A stretch of DNA of 64,000 nt from Leptodactylus fallax (GCA_947044405.1 CAMRHE010000205.1:992001-1056000); one strand, 5' to 3'. Counted from the stretch's first letter, positions 21,840 to 35,017 are shown. A program made the numbers and translations. Notes: generated by a model from the sequence alone, not told the origin.

Positions 21840-23865
21840 CACTGGCCCTATACAATATAATATGCTCCCCAGAGGCCCCCAGTATAATGTTCCCCAGTGG
21901 CCCCATACAATATAATATGCTACCTAGAGCCCCCCAGTATAATATGCTCCACAGTGGCCCCCACACAGTATAATGCTCCACAGTGGCTCCTGCACAGTAT
22001 GATATGCGCAACAGAGCACCCTGCACAGTATATGCTCCACAGTGGCCCCTGCACAGTTTAATGCTCCACAGTGGCCACCGCACAGTATAATGCTCCACAG
22101 TGGCCACCACACAGAATAATATACTCCACAGTGGCCCCTGCACAGTTTAATGCTCTATAGTGGTCCCTGCTCAGTATAATATCTTCCACAGTGGCCCCTG
22201 CACAGTATAATATGCTCCACAGTGGCCTCCGCACAGTATGATATGCTCCACAGTGGCCCCTGCACAGTATAATATGCTCCACAGTGGTCCCTGCACAGTA
22301 TAATTTACCACAATGGCCCCCACACTGTATAATATGCTCCCACACTGCCCCCTCTAGTGTAAAGCTCCAGAGTGGCCCTACACAATATAATATGCTCCCC
22401 AGAGGCCCCCCAGTATAATGTTCCCCAGTGGCCCCACACAATATAATATGCTACCCAGAGCCCCCCAGTATAATATGCTCCCCACAGTTGCCCCACACAG
22501 TATAATATGCTCCACAGTGGCCCCCGCACAGTATAATATGATCCACAGTTGTCCCCACACAGTATAATGCTCCACGATGGCCCCTACACAGTATGATATG
22601 CTCAACAGAGGACCCTGCACAGTATATGCTCCACAGTGGCCCCCGCATAGTATAATGCTCCACAGTGGCCTCCGCACAGTATAATGCTCCACAGTGACCC
22701 CTGCACAGTATGATATACTCAGCAGAGGACCCTGCACACTATATGCTCCACGGTGGCCCCCGCAAAGTTTAATGCTCCACAGTGGCCACCGCACAAAATA
22801 ATATGCTACATAGTGACCCCTGCACAGTATAATGTGTTCTACAGTGACCCCTGCACAGTATAATATGCTCCACAGTGGCCCCTGCACAGTATAATATGCT
22901 CCACAGTGGCCTCTGTACAGTATATGCTCCACAGTGGCTGCTGCACAGTATAATATGCTCCACAGTGGCCCCTGCACAATTTAATGCTCCATAGTGGCCC
23001 CTACACAGTATAATGTGCTCTACAGTGGCCCCTGCACAGTATAATGCTCCACAGTGGCCCCTGCACAGTATGATATGCTCAGCAGAGGACCCTGCACAGT
23101 ATATGCTCCACAGTGGCCCCCGCACAGTATAATGCTCCACAGTGGCCCTTGCACAGTATGATATGCTCAGCAGAGGACCTTGCACACTATATGCTCCACA
23201 GTGGCCCCCGCAAAGTTTAATGCTCCACAGTGGCCACCACACAGAATAATATGCTCCATAGTGACCCTACACAGTATAATGTGTTCTACAGAGTCCCCTG
23301 CACAGTATAATATGTTCCACAGTGGCCCCTGCACAGTATTATTTGCTCCACAGTGGCCCCTGCACAGTATAATATGCTCCACAGTGGCCCCCACACAGTA
23401 TAATATGCTCTACAGTGGCCCCCGCACAGTATAATATGCTCCACAGTGGCCCCCGCACAGATTAATATGCTCCACAGTGGCCCCTGCACAGATTAATATG
23501 CTCCACAGTGGCCCCCGCACAGTTTAATGCTCCACAGTGGCCACCACACAGTATAATGTCCTCCACAGTGGCAACCACACAGAATAATATGCTCCACAGT
23601 GGCCCCTGCACAATTTAATGCTCCATAGTGGCCCCTACACAGTATAATGTGCTCTACAGTGGCCTCTACACAGTATAATATGTTCCACAGTGGCCCCTGC
23701 AGAGTATAATATGTTTCACAGTGATCCCTGCACAGTATGATATGCTCCACAGTGGCCTCTGCACAGTATGATATGCTCCTCAGTGGCCCCTGCACAGTAA
23801 AATATGCTGTACAGTGGTCCCTGCACAGTATGATATGCTCAACAGAGTCCCCTGCACAGCATATG
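21840..23865 (-). repeat. 31-bp satellite array 3 (reverse orientation, higher-order)
   Basis: About 66 units of CACAGTATAATATGCTCC then ACAGTGGCCCCTG, with 28-bp variants lacking the TAT. Longer-range repeats are visible. A marked run near 21852 recurs near 22382 (offset 530), and a run with CGCAAAGTTTAATGC near 22760 recurs near 23208 (offset 448). Long minus-strand open frames here are artefacts of the stop-free monomer. Confidence 0.95.
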
Positions 23866-23914
23866 TTTTTATTATTATTTGTTAGCGTGGAATTTTTTTC
23901 TGTTTAATTTAATG

Positions 23915-24690
23915 TTTTGGGCCACTGTGGAGCATTATAGTGGGGGAACCTCTCTGGGCAGTATATTATACTGTGTGGAGGCCATTCTGGAGCATGTTAT
24001 ACTGTGTGGGGTCACATCTGCAGAGTATATTATATTGCGTGGTGCCACTGTAGGGCATTATTCAGGGGGGGAACTAGGGGGAACATATACTATGGGCCAC
24101 TGTGGTGCTTTATACTGGGGGGAAGGGACAGTGTGGGGAGCCTGTTATACTATGTGGGGCCACTGTGGAGTGTATTATATTGTGTGGGGCTTCTCGGGAG
24201 CATATTATACTCTGTGGGGCCATTGTAGAGCATTATACTGGAGGGAATGTGGGGAGCATATTATACTGTGGGGGACCACTGTGGAGCATTATACTGGGGG
24301 AACCCCTCTGGGGAGTATATTATACTGTGTGGAGGCCATTGTGGAGCATGTTATACTGTGTTAGGCCACTCTGGAGCATTATACCGGGGGCACTGTGGGG
24401 TGCATATTATACTGTATGGAGCATATTATATTGTGTGGGGCTGCTGGGGAGCATATTGTACTGTCTGGGGCCACTAAGGGGTAGTATACCGCGTGGGCAA
24501 CTGTGGAGTATTATACTGTGTGAAGCCTTATATACCATGTGGGGCCACTATGGGGGGCTCAGGGGAACATTTTATACTGTGTGGGGCCACTGTGGAGCAT
24601 TATATACCATGTGGGGAAACTGTGGAGGGCTCAGGGGAACATTTTATACCGTGGAGCATTATATACCATGTGGAGCATTACACTGTGGGG
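23915..24690 (+). repeat. 31-bp satellite array 4 (forward orientation)
   Basis: Units read GGGGCCACTGTGGAGCATTA then TACTGTGTG, interspersed with variants (GGAGGGAATGTGGGGAGC, CTCAGGGGAACATTTTATAC). A two-unit block with CTCAGGGGAACATTTTATAC repeats at 24559 and 24632. A G-run at 24688 ends the array. Confidence 0.92.
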
Positions 24691-25014
24691 GGGGGGGGCT
24701 CAAAATTCCTGCTGGCAGCCCTGTGTGCTATGACTGCATCACAGCTCCCTCTCTATAATCTTGCACATACGTGTAGTGCTCCATGGCCATGTCATTCCCC
24801 ATACAGTATTGTACATGAACTGGCCATGGAGTTATTGGGGCCTGCACAATACTATAGGGGCTGACTATATTGGGAACATACTCAGTAACACCAGATAGTC
24901 AGCATATACGTAAGACTTCAGTGAAGGAGCCGTGGTGTAGGCTATTAGCAGGAAGCTGTTGGGTGGGGCCCCAGAACAAGTTCCTTTGGTGGGCCTAAGG
25001 CCCTTCAGTCTGAC
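24691..25014. repeat. Repeat ending CAGTCTGACACTG
   Basis: The right end (GGTGGGCCTAAGGCCCTTCA then GTCTGACACTG) is the complement of the block at 44641-44700, so both are ends of one interspersed family. The left end is not defined. No gene is seen. Confidence 0.5.
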
Positions 25015-25515
25015 ACTGTATAATGGAGAACTATTATATATAAGGGTGGGTTACTATATATAATTGGGACACTTAAATATGAAGGGGCTATTATAAGGGG
25101 GAACTATTATTTATAAGACGGGCTATTATTTATAAGGGGGAACTATTTATAAGAGGCTATAAAAAGGGGGGAACTATTATCTATAAGGCATCCATTATAA
25201 GGGGGAGCTATTATTTATAAGAGGAGAACTGTTTATAAGGGGGGTATAATTGTTAAATGGTATTATTTATAAAGGGGGCTATTAGTGATAATGGGGACTA
25301 TTATTTATAAGGGTAACTTATTTATGATAGGGCTATTATTTATAAGGGAGCAGTATTATTTTTACGGGGTGACTGTTACTGATAAGGGGGAATATTACTG
25401 ATACAGGGCACTATTTATCATTTATAAGGGAGCCATTACTGATAAAGGTGTAATATTATTTATAAGCAGGGACTATTATTTATAAGGAGGCGCTATAATA
25501 ACTGATGACTGGGTG
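25015..25515 (+). repeat. AT-rich minisatellite, TATTATTTATAAGGGGG type
   Basis: Roughly twenty degenerate units of about 20-28 bp (GGGGGAACTATTATTTATAA) lie in tandem, with unit length varying. Confidence 0.85.
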
Positions 25516-25714
25516 CAAAAATCTATTTGGCGGTACAAAGGTAATCATTTGAATTGTGTGTGGTAAATGGAGCTTGTTATTACTTTTTTGTTGGCAGAAA
25601 GGAGGCGTTATTATAGGAGTTGCCACTGGAAGACGATGGTGTTGTTTGCATATCAGCATTTGGGGCCCCACTTTTAATTTTGCCCAGGGCCCCACTTTGT
25701 CTAAAACCGGCTCT

Positions 25715-26065
25715 GGTTGTAGTGTTCTGTGAAGGAGATAAGGTACTAAGACAAAGACAAAAGGTTATGGTCAGAAAGTGGGAGAGAAGAGTTAATAAAT
25801 TTAGAAACCGCAAGGAGTCAGAGGAAGACCAGATCAATCATGTTGCCGACTTTGCATGTGGGAGAGGAGGAAAGTTGTGAAAGACCAAAAGAAGTGGTTA
25901 GTGAGAGAGAATGGGAGGCAGCTGGAGTGTTAATGGGGATGGTAAAGTCACCCATGATGGTGGGTAGGAATTTCACAGAATAGAAAGAGTGGAAGCAAGA
26001 AGCAAAGTGGTACAGAAATTGGTAGGGTGAGTCAGGCGGTGTGGACCTCAAATGAAGGGAATGTG
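25715..26065 (-). pseudogene. LINE endonuclease fragment
   Basis: On the minus strand one frame reads GDFTIPINTPAASHSLS, then LTTSFGLSQLSSSPTCK and GNMIDLVF. That is the GDFN...N..LDLVF signature of the apurinic-like endonuclease of non-LTR retrotransposons. After a frameshift the sequence TCTGACCATAAC, encoding SDHN, supplies the conserved SDH catalytic motif. Only this part of the element is present; no reverse transcriptase follows. Clade is uncertain (L2/CR1/L1-like). Confidence 0.65.
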
Positions 26066-26499
26066 AGTGAGGGTACTGGGGAAATTACCTGAAACGTGCA
26101 CTGCGGCAATAGAAGTATGCCTGCCCCTCCACCCTGCATGTTGTCAAGTCTAGAAGAATGGGTGAAACAACGGTTAAACAGTTAAAAGTTATTTTTTTTA
26201 TCCTGGCTGTTGCAGCAAGATGTCAGGCATCTGTAAGCTGTAAATGTAAGACAGTTTATGGGGTTGACTTGCCAGCTGCTCTGTGTATTTATGGATCAAG
26301 GCAGGAGATGGGCAAACTCCTGGAAAGGAATACTCACACTAATTCCTGTTGAAATGTAACATATAAGCATAGCTGATAAGTTTGCTAGCTGACCCACGTT
26401 AGGCAAAAATATTTTTCCCCCCTTCAAATATGGCAGCATTATTAGAATAAATTCTTGGATCAAGATTCCATTGCAAAAGATCTAGTTCTCATAGTTCTA
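26066..26499. other. No gene seen
   Basis: Non-coding sequence between two LINE fragments. A 64-codon open frame at 26158 has no recognisable motif. Confidence 0.4.
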
Positions 26500-26640
26500 T
26501 TTTTACTTTCAAAAAAGGCATCCAGGAACGTGTACAAGGTATAAACCATCACAAAATCCTTTGGCAACGAGTTCCATAGTCTCAATCCTCTTACAGTAAC
26601 GAATGATGATGGACTTTTGGTTGAAGTACCTGCTACACGG
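26500..26640 (-). pseudogene. LINE ORF2 C-terminal fragment
   Basis: The minus strand reads FVTVRGLRLWNSLPKDFV followed by YTLYTFLDAF. This matches the conserved C-terminus of CR1/L2-like ORF2 proteins (compare FLTVRVVREWNRLPQEVV in the CR1 element at 54460 in this window). Flanking parts are lost. Confidence 0.7.
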
Positions 26641-26769
26641 CAATCAACGGCCTCACCCGTCTAAGGAAAGGACATGGGACATCACAGGTGACGTATGCGA
26701 CTGACGTCCCGATTCCTTTACTTAGGCCACTGAGACCACTGATTGGTCTAAGCGGTCACGTATTTCCTG

Positions 26770-27948
26770 GGCAGATAATTGTGTTTCAAAATTTTAATCA
26801 AATAAAAATCTGAAAAGTGTGATGTGCAAAAGTATTCAGCCCCACGACATCAGAGCCACCTTTCACTGCAATTACAGCTGCAAGTCTTTTGGGGTATGTC
26901 TCTACCAGCTTTGCGCATCTAGAGACTAAGATTTTTGCCCATTCTTCTTTTCAAAATAGTTCAAGCTCAGCCAGATTGGATGGAGAGCGTCTGTGAACAG
27001 CAATTTTCATGTCTTGTCACAGATGCTGAATGTGATTTAGGTCTGGACTTTGGACTGGGCCTAACTCATGAATATTCTTTGATCTAAACCATTCCACTGA
27101 ATGTTTAGGGTCATTCTATTGCTGGAAGGTGAATCTCCTTCCCAGTCTCAAATCTTTTGCAGCCTTCAACAGGTTTTCTTCCAGAATGGTCCTGTATTTA
27201 GCTCCATCCATCTTCCCATCAACTCTGACCAGCTTCCCAGTACCTGCTGAAGAAAAGCCTCCCCACAGCATGATGCTGCCACCACCATGTGTCACACTGG
27301 GGATGGTGTGTTCAGGGTGATGAGCAGTGTTACTTCTCTGCCACACATAGTGTTTTCCATTTAGTCCAAAAAGTTCAACTTTGGTCTCATCTGGCCAGAG
27401 CACCTTTTTCCACATGTTTGCTGTGTCTCCTATATGGCTTGTGGCAAACTGCAAATGGCAATTCTTATGTCTTTCTTTCTACAATAGCTTTCTTCATGCC
27501 ACTATTCCATAAAGGCCAGATTTGTGGTGCATGACTTATAGTTGTCCTGTGAACAGATTCTCCCACCTAAGCTGTGGTTTCTGCAGATCCTCCAAAGCCA
27601 CCATGCGCCTCTTGGCTGCTTCTCTGACCAGTTCTCTCCTTGCTTGATCTGTTAGTTTAGGTGGATGGCCATGTCTTGGTAGTTTTGCAGTTGTGGAATG
27701 CTTTTTCCATTTTTGGGTGATGGATTGAACAGTGCTCCTTGGGATGCTCAAAGCTTGGGATATGTTTTTATAACCTAACCCTGCTTTAATCATCTCCACA
27801 ACTTTATATCTGACCTGTCTGGTGAGTTCCTTTGCCTTCAGCTTGTTTGTTCACTAGTGTTCTCTAACAAACCACTGAGGCCTTCTCAGAACAGGTTTAT
27901 TTATACTGAGACTAAATTACACACAGCTGGACTCTATTTACTAATTAA
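26770..27948 (-). mobile_element. Decayed Tc1-like element, right end replaced
   Basis: The left part contains an inner terminal-repeat stretch (AAAATCTGAAAAGTGTGATG, GCAAAAGTATTCAGCCCC) followed by a minus-strand transposase relic. At the right, typical Tc1 leader sequence (AGCTGGACTCTATTTACTAA) stops at 27948 where a family D repeat begins. That outer terminal repeat is therefore missing and no target duplication can be read. Confidence 0.8.
26855..27844 (-). pseudogene. Tc1 transposase relic
   Basis: On the minus strand the N-terminal part includes LTRQVRYKV, MIKAGLGYKNISQALSIP and RSTVQSITQKW (helix-turn-helix), then KLPRHGHPPKL. The expected start codon reads CTG. A second readable block holds WPDETKVELFG (first catalytic D present), VTHGGGSIMLWGGF and KDLRLGRRFTFQQ, ending in a stop just where the second catalytic D should follow. 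Further out are FGPVQSPDLNHIQHL-like sequence, in which the catalytic E is not conserved, and YPKRLAAVIAVKGG. Several frameshifts and stops are present. It is most similar to the transposase at 42079-43097. Confidence 0.88.
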
Positions 27949-28190
27949 AGAGGACTTTTCACGTCCTCATGTATATGCGGTTTTACATACCGCTAGAAAG
28001 CTGACAGCGCGCTGAATTCAGCGCACTGCCGGCTTTCCTGGTATGTGCCCCGGGGCTGGAGATATCGTGGGTCTAAATTTCACCGTTCACTGAAGGGCGT
28101 TCCTGACAGTCTAGCTGCGCTGTGAGAAACGCCCTCCCTGACTGTTCTCGTTCATAGCACTGTACTGGAGGGGGGCGTTCCTTACAGCTT
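27948..28190. repeat. Interspersed repeat, family D
   Basis: It has the same block order as 15053-15250: GAGGACTTTTCACGTCC, ACATACCGCTAGAAAGC, GCGCGCTGAATTCAGCGC (perfect palindrome core), CCCCGGGGCTGGAGATATCG and TTCCTGACAGTCTAGCTGCG. Confidence 0.8.
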
Positions 28191-29359
28191 GGCGTCATCA
28201 CTGGGCGGACGAAGGCTGTAGTGCCAGGTGGTGTCAGCTGGGCACGGTCTGTTTGCACATTGAGTACCACACACAATATGGGTATGTATGTATAAGTCTT
28301 AATCTATTTGTTTTCCTAGTGGTATGTCATCTAAACATTAATGTATACTAAATTGGATGATGAGAAATATAGGCATACTCTAAATGTTATATTACTATCA
28401 ACTCTTGGTCCTATCTACAATCCAATATATTACTGTTTTGCCTAATATATTATTATTGGATATTTGTTTTGTGTACAGTGGTGCATTACTAGTATCTTAT
28501 TTTGTACAACAGTGTACATTGATATCCTTTATTATATGAGCCTTTGCCCATGTCTGACACCGTTTCATTGTTTTCTTGTCGCATTGTTACGTATGTAATC
28601 TTTTAAATATATCTATTAAAGTTATATATTTTATAATATTGCTATACGTTGAGTGTCTTTTCCTATTTTTTCGTCTTTGGTATTGTTGTTTTGGGTATTT
28701 AAGACACGTGTAGTTATGGAAGTCGTTTCTACTCCTCTGGGCTATATTGGACGATTCTGGTAATTTTTGTTATGCCCATTTCTTATACCATGTTGTTTGT
28801 TTGTCTGGCTTTATAATGAAACCGGCAGAGAGAAACGTCCTCCTTGCAGGACTTTTTTCCCCGACGATTTTAAGCAGAATCTGCGGTGGAGTATCCTATA
28901 GAGGCTCCAACACAGATGTGAATCCAGCCTGACATGCACAATCTCTCCCTTTTCCTCTATAGCCCATGGGTAGTAGCATTGTTCCCAGATAAAATCTTCA
29001 ATTGCAGCAAAACATTCCTCAGTTTCACACGTTCCATCAGGAAGAGCCCCACAAAAGAGAGAGGATTATTTTTGTTTCAAAGTGTTCATATTGTTCAACA
29101 AGAGCAAAACACCAAAAAAACTATATCATTTTAGTATCACAGAATATGAATGATATGTTATTTATGTTCTATCATGAAAAGCACAAAATTTAGAATGTAA
29201 AAAACAGTGTGAAAAGGGTTAATAAAGTGTAGTCAATAATTTATAGGTTTTATAAAAAAAGGTGCTATTGAAATATATAACATATGCAACAAAATAAAAT
29301 AAAAGTTATGGTTTTTTTGAATTTTGCTAAGAAAAAACTGAAAGGGATTATGCCAAGAA
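28191..29359. other. No gene seen; AT-rich
   Basis: Mostly AT-rich sequence with no convincing reading frame. A small foldback-type block (GAAACGTCCTCCTTGCAGGA to AACACAGATGTGAATCCAGC) lies near 28820-28930. Confidence 0.4.
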
Positions 29360-29640
29360 AACAAAATATCCATAGGATATTATATTATTATACCCATAGG
29401 ATAGAGGATAAATTGCTGATTGTGGGGGTCCGACCGCTGAGCTCGCCAACTATCCTGAGAACAGGGGGCCATTTTACACCCAATGTAAATGTAATGTCAT
29501 TCCCAATAAAATGAACGGAGCTGGGCACTACATTCACAACAGGGGTAAAACACCCCCCTGTTCTCAGAATTGGGGGGGGGTCTCAAGGTTGAACCCCACT
29601 GATCAGCAATTTATCCTCTATCCTATAACCCCTTTAAGGA
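29360..29640. repeat. Foldback repeat (AGGATAGAGGATAAATTGCTGA arms), family B-related
   Basis: ATAGGATAGAGGATAAATTG (29397) pairs with CAATTTATCCTCTATCCTAT (29608), flanking GTGGGGGTCCGACCGC and an inner inverted pair (CTGAGAACAGGGGG against CCCCCCTGTTCTCAG). The outer right end is AACCCCTTTAAGGA. Confidence 0.8.
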
Positions 29641-29716
29641 CCTTTAAGAACAGCTTGCTTAATTTTTTTGAGCAGCTATTTGAGTTTGGCCTATTGCATA
29701 GCCAAGTTTATAAATA

Positions 29717-30084
29717 CAGACGCATCTCAATAAATTAGAATATCTTTGAAACATTTATTTCTTTCAGTAATTAAATTAAAAAAGTGACCTCCTATATTTT
29801 CTAGATTCTTTACACACAGAGTATTATATTTCAATTGTTTTATTTCTGTAAATGTTGATTATGGATTACAGGTAATGAAAACCCAAATCTAATAAAATTA
29901 GAATATTGTAAAAAAGTTCAGTATTATAAATTCAGTGTGTCACCTGCCAAGGTTTCCTAAGCCTTTAAATGGTCCCTCAGTCTGGTTCAGTAGGACACAC
30001 AATCATGGAAGACGCTGATTATGAATTGAATTACTGAAATAAATAAACGTTTCAAAGATATTCTACTTTATTGAGATGCACCTG
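29717..30084. mobile_element. Mariner/Tc1-derived MITE, 368 bp
   Basis: CAGACGCATCTCAATAAATT and the complement of the right end (CAGGTGCATCTCAATAAAGT) form inverted termini that extend through AGAATATCTTTGAAAC. TA stands on both sides. The interior keeps what looks like an untranslated leader and start region (CACAATCATGGAAGACGCTG), then passes straight into the right terminus. It is therefore an internally deleted autonomous element. Confidence 0.85.
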
Positions 30085-30224
30085 TAGGAATAACTCCGCC
30101 ACATATAAGACTCATTTTCTTACCGAGCCTCTAAGTATACCATTCCATGCTGTCTTGGAATACTTACCCTGGGAGCTTTTGGTGAAGGAAGATATATCCT
30201 TTTTGTATAGATATTTACTTAAAG

Positions 30225-30290
30225 GGTGTCTGTCACCCAGCATATCAACCCAGACCTGCAGATAGATAGGTCAGAGTCATCTTAATAAGT
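30225..30290. repeat. Interspersed repeat fragment (CCCAGCATATCAACCC)
   Basis: GTGTCTGTCACCCAGCATAT and GACCTGCAGATAGATAGGTC match the block preceding the hairpin at 600-757. Sequence from here to 30865 shows no gene; it includes a purine-rich run at 30300-30335 and a T-run at 30648. Confidence 0.5.
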
Positions 30291-30865
30291 GAAGGGTAGA
30301 GCTAGGAAGTGGAAGAAAAGAGAGAAAAGAGGTAAAAGAAGTCAAATATAGGCAATAAGTCGTAATGATCCAAAAATTAGTTGTCCTTAATGAAGTCTGG
30401 ATACACTAGGTCTGACCAGAGGGCGTATCACTGAGGGATGGAACTAATAAGTGCACCCCATGAGTGGAAGAGCATAGTGGTAGCAGAGTTTCATATCTGG
30501 AACACACATGTAGGGCCCTACGAGCACCCTACAATTTGATTTGATGTGGAATCATGGGAATAAACACAGACTATCCCAGATTCAGGTAACTAGCTGTCTT
30601 GGTGGTAATATTACTACTGGAAAAGGCCTAAAGATGCTGGGGGGAACTTTTTTTTTTTTACTCTGTGCCATGTATACACCCTCCACATCACAGTTGAGAT
30701 TAACTTTTTTTAATTCAATAATCTGTGCTTCCAAATGATTTATTGCATCTTGCAGCTGCTTGTTGTAGTCAGCATTATCTGCATGCTTTCTTTGTAAGGA
30801 CAGAAGAGGGGTGGAGAATGGAGGAGAGCCAATCTTGCAATGGAAGCGTTATTGGTCATCTAAGC

Positions 30866-31146
30866 CAGCGGTCCCCAACCTTTTTTTCTCCATGGCCCGT
30901 CATGGGGGCAGGGCTTTGGTCATATGGGGACGGGGTTATACACTAAACAGTGCTGTAGACCAGGGTGTGCTGGCGGGAGCTCGGTGTACAGCGCTGTAGA
31001 CCAGGTTCCTGCCATTAGCTAAGCTAGGAGCCACAACACTGTGGCCAGATCGCCGACCCGCCCCACATAATGTGCCGGGAGCCGCGTTTACCGAGGCCAG
31101 CCCACCGCCCCTCGGACTGGCAAAAGACGCACACCGCAGACCCCTG
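30866..31146. mobile_element. hAT-type non-autonomous element, 281 bp
   Basis: The left terminus CAGCGGTCCCCAACC and the right terminus (complement CAGGGGTCTGCGGTG) are imperfect inverted repeats starting with CAG. ATCTAAGC (30858-30865) and ATCTAGGC (31147-31154) are an 8-bp target duplication with one mismatch. The interior is GC-rich and non-coding. Confidence 0.85.
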
Positions 31147-31154
31147 ATCTAGGC

Positions 31155-32096
31155 GGTTAAATTCTAGGTCAGATGTAATGTATTTTTATTAATTTAATTT
31201 AGTATTTTATGTATATTGCATTTGTTTTTAATGTATTGTGTGTGTGTAAATGTCATTACAAATTGGTTATATTTTGTCTCATATATCACACATGTGATCT
31301 GTGGCAGTGTTGGATATTTAACTAACTACTTTTTGCCTATATTATGACTAAGAACTGACCTGCTACAAGTCTACATGTGTTAAAGAGGTTCCGCCAACAG
31401 TGTCCATAGTATGCTAGTATACTCTCCATGTTGTGCACAATGTTGGATTTTTAATGTTTTTTCAGCAAATAGGTTTTTTTAAATTTTTCTTGTAGTATTT
31501 ACTATAACTCATGCCAGAAACTGGGGTAACTTATACCAAAAATCAACGCCTGTCTCTGGCTGGCATAAGGGGAACTTATGTCCATGATATTACTCCCTAT
31601 CATGCTACACTTGCTATCTCAGTGTCACATACTGTGGCACAGTTTTGTGCCTAACTAACGCCGTTTACCGCCTAGCTGTTTTAATAGACAATTTCTCCCT
31701 TGGTAATGAAAACAGAAAATACACATAATTTTTATCGCCACATCTATAAAATAAAATTAGTATTTTATTTATCCTTTATGATAAACACCATAAACCCTTA
31801 CATTTAGATGCCAGATCTTATTTTTTTTTTTCTTCTATCTCATCTCTCAAAAACATATAATAAAAAGTGATCAAAAAGTCATATCCGCCATTACATTCTA
31901 CAAATAAAAATTAAAAATCATGCTGAAAAAATATGTCTTCATACACCCACATTGAGAAAAAAAAAATACAAAATGTTATGTTTCTTGCAATATGGTGATT
32001 CACAAATTAAAATGATTTTTTGGAAAAAAAAAGTTTTTATTGTGAAAAAGTAGTACACATTAACAAACTGTATAAATTTGGTACTGTCATAATTAG
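31155..32096. other. No gene seen; AT-rich
   Basis: Highly AT-rich sequence with many A/T runs and no coding or repeat structure that I can support. Confidence 0.4.
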
Positions 32097-32232
32097 AGAT
32101 GAACGAATCGAAGTTACTTAAAAGTGGAATTTGATCCGAATTTCAGGAAATATTCAATTCGCATCGAATCCGAATTTCCTCATGCTTTGTGGTAATGATT
32201 CACATTTAGTTCAAAATGGCTATAAGGAGGTA
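32097..32232. repeat. Interspersed repeat, family E
   Basis: TAGAGATGAACGAATCGAAG...CCGAATTTCAGGAAATATTC...CTCATGCTTTGTGGTAA...TTTAGTTCAAAATGGCT recurs at 34118-34345. The full-length Tc1 element at 32233 sits a few bases after the ATGGCT end. Confidence 0.8.
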
Positions 32233-33868
<1,636 letters not shown>

Positions 33869-33870
33869 TA

Positions 33871-34117
33871 TGCTTTAAACAGCAGGTCAGTGAAAATAAT
33901 TGGTAAGTTATGCAAAATATATAATATTTGAGGTAATATGCACATATATACCAGCAGAGAACAGGAAGCATTGTCATGGCATCAATTTGTTCTTGTTTGT
34001 CTCACAGTGGGCATCAAATTAAGTTCAACACGTAAATGTCTTCTACTAGAACACATCAAATTATTTTACTACAGCTATCAGTCAGATGCAGGAAATGGTC
34101 ACATGAGATAACAATAC
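33871..34117. other. No gene seen
   Basis: Non-coding spacer between the Tc1 element and the second family E copy. Confidence 0.4.
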
Positions 34118-34341
34118 TACTAGAGATGAGTGAATCGAAGCTGCAGAAGTGGAATTCAATCCAAATTTCAGGAAATATTCGATTATTAACAAATCCGAAT
34201 TTCCTCATGCTTTGTGGTAACGATTCGCATTTAGTTCAAAATGGCTGCTCTACATGGGCCATGGAACTATGGGAACGTGGGATCACCCACAATGCCATGC
34301 GCGCAGCCAATCAGCAGCCAGTCCTGTGATGCCACATCCCT
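34118..34341. repeat. Interspersed repeat, family E
   Basis: CTAGAGATGAGTGAATCGAA...TTTCAGGAAATATTCGATT...CTCATGCTTTGTGGTAACGA...TTCAAAATGGCTGC. Unlike the copy at 32097 it continues into GGGATCACCCACAATGCCAT and GCGCGCAGCCAATCAGCAGC. Confidence 0.8.
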
Positions 34342-34470
34342 TTAACCCCTTCACAAGCGCACATGGCATGTTTGACCGCTGCATCCAAGGTGTTAAATTC
34401 CCCTGATCGCTTATGGAGCAGGGGGTTAGCTGTAACTGACAGCTAACACCCTGCTCCATAACCGATCCGG
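34342..34470. repeat. TTAACCCCTT repeat with a strong hairpin
   Basis: TTAACCCCTTCACAAGCGCA begins at 34342. ATGGAGCAGGGGGTTAGCTGT and ACAGCTAACACCCTGCTCCAT pair around AACTG (34412-34460), with about 20 base pairs. The right terminus is not identified. The sequence from 34470 to 34950 shows no gene. Confidence 0.75.
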
Positions 34471-34950
34471 GTTTTTGACAACTTGTATGCAAAGATCAAA
34501 CATGACCCTGGCTTGGTGTGGTAACCTGGGTCCTGATTCTGCTGAAGTCCAAATGGCTTTGCGGCAGGCTCTGTAGAAAATGTCAGGGGTGCCCTAGATT
34601 CTATCTGCCTGAGGAGTGTGGGTTTTTAGGTTGCTTGCTATATGATCTGCTTAAAAGGCAATTCCATTAAAGATCTATAATAGTGCACTCGCAGGTAAAG
34701 ACCAGATCAGACTAGCTCATTAGCATCACCTGCCACACATACATAAAAAAAATGAATCGGGAGACCGATTTTTGGTAGAACTGGGTCAGTGACTAACCTC
34801 ATATCATAACATCTAGGCATTACATCACAATTATGTCGAAAATTTGGATTTCTGTTTACAGGGATATACTTATATACTAACATCTGACATGACAAAGGTC
34901 TTACTTAATTTTGAAAAAAGAAGCCAAGTTTTGTGCATCTGTTTATGATT

Positions 34951-34952
34951 AT

Positions 34953-35017
<65 letters not shown>
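34951..35017. repeat. (AC)n(AT)n microsatellite
   Basis: ATACACACACAT is followed by about 27 AT dinucleotides. Confidence 0.97.

Noticed and set aside
22378..22977. 199-codon open frame on the minus strand (and similar ones over 21.8-24.8 kb)
   Set aside because: It is the 31-bp satellite read through; the peptide is a 31-residue cycle with no domain.
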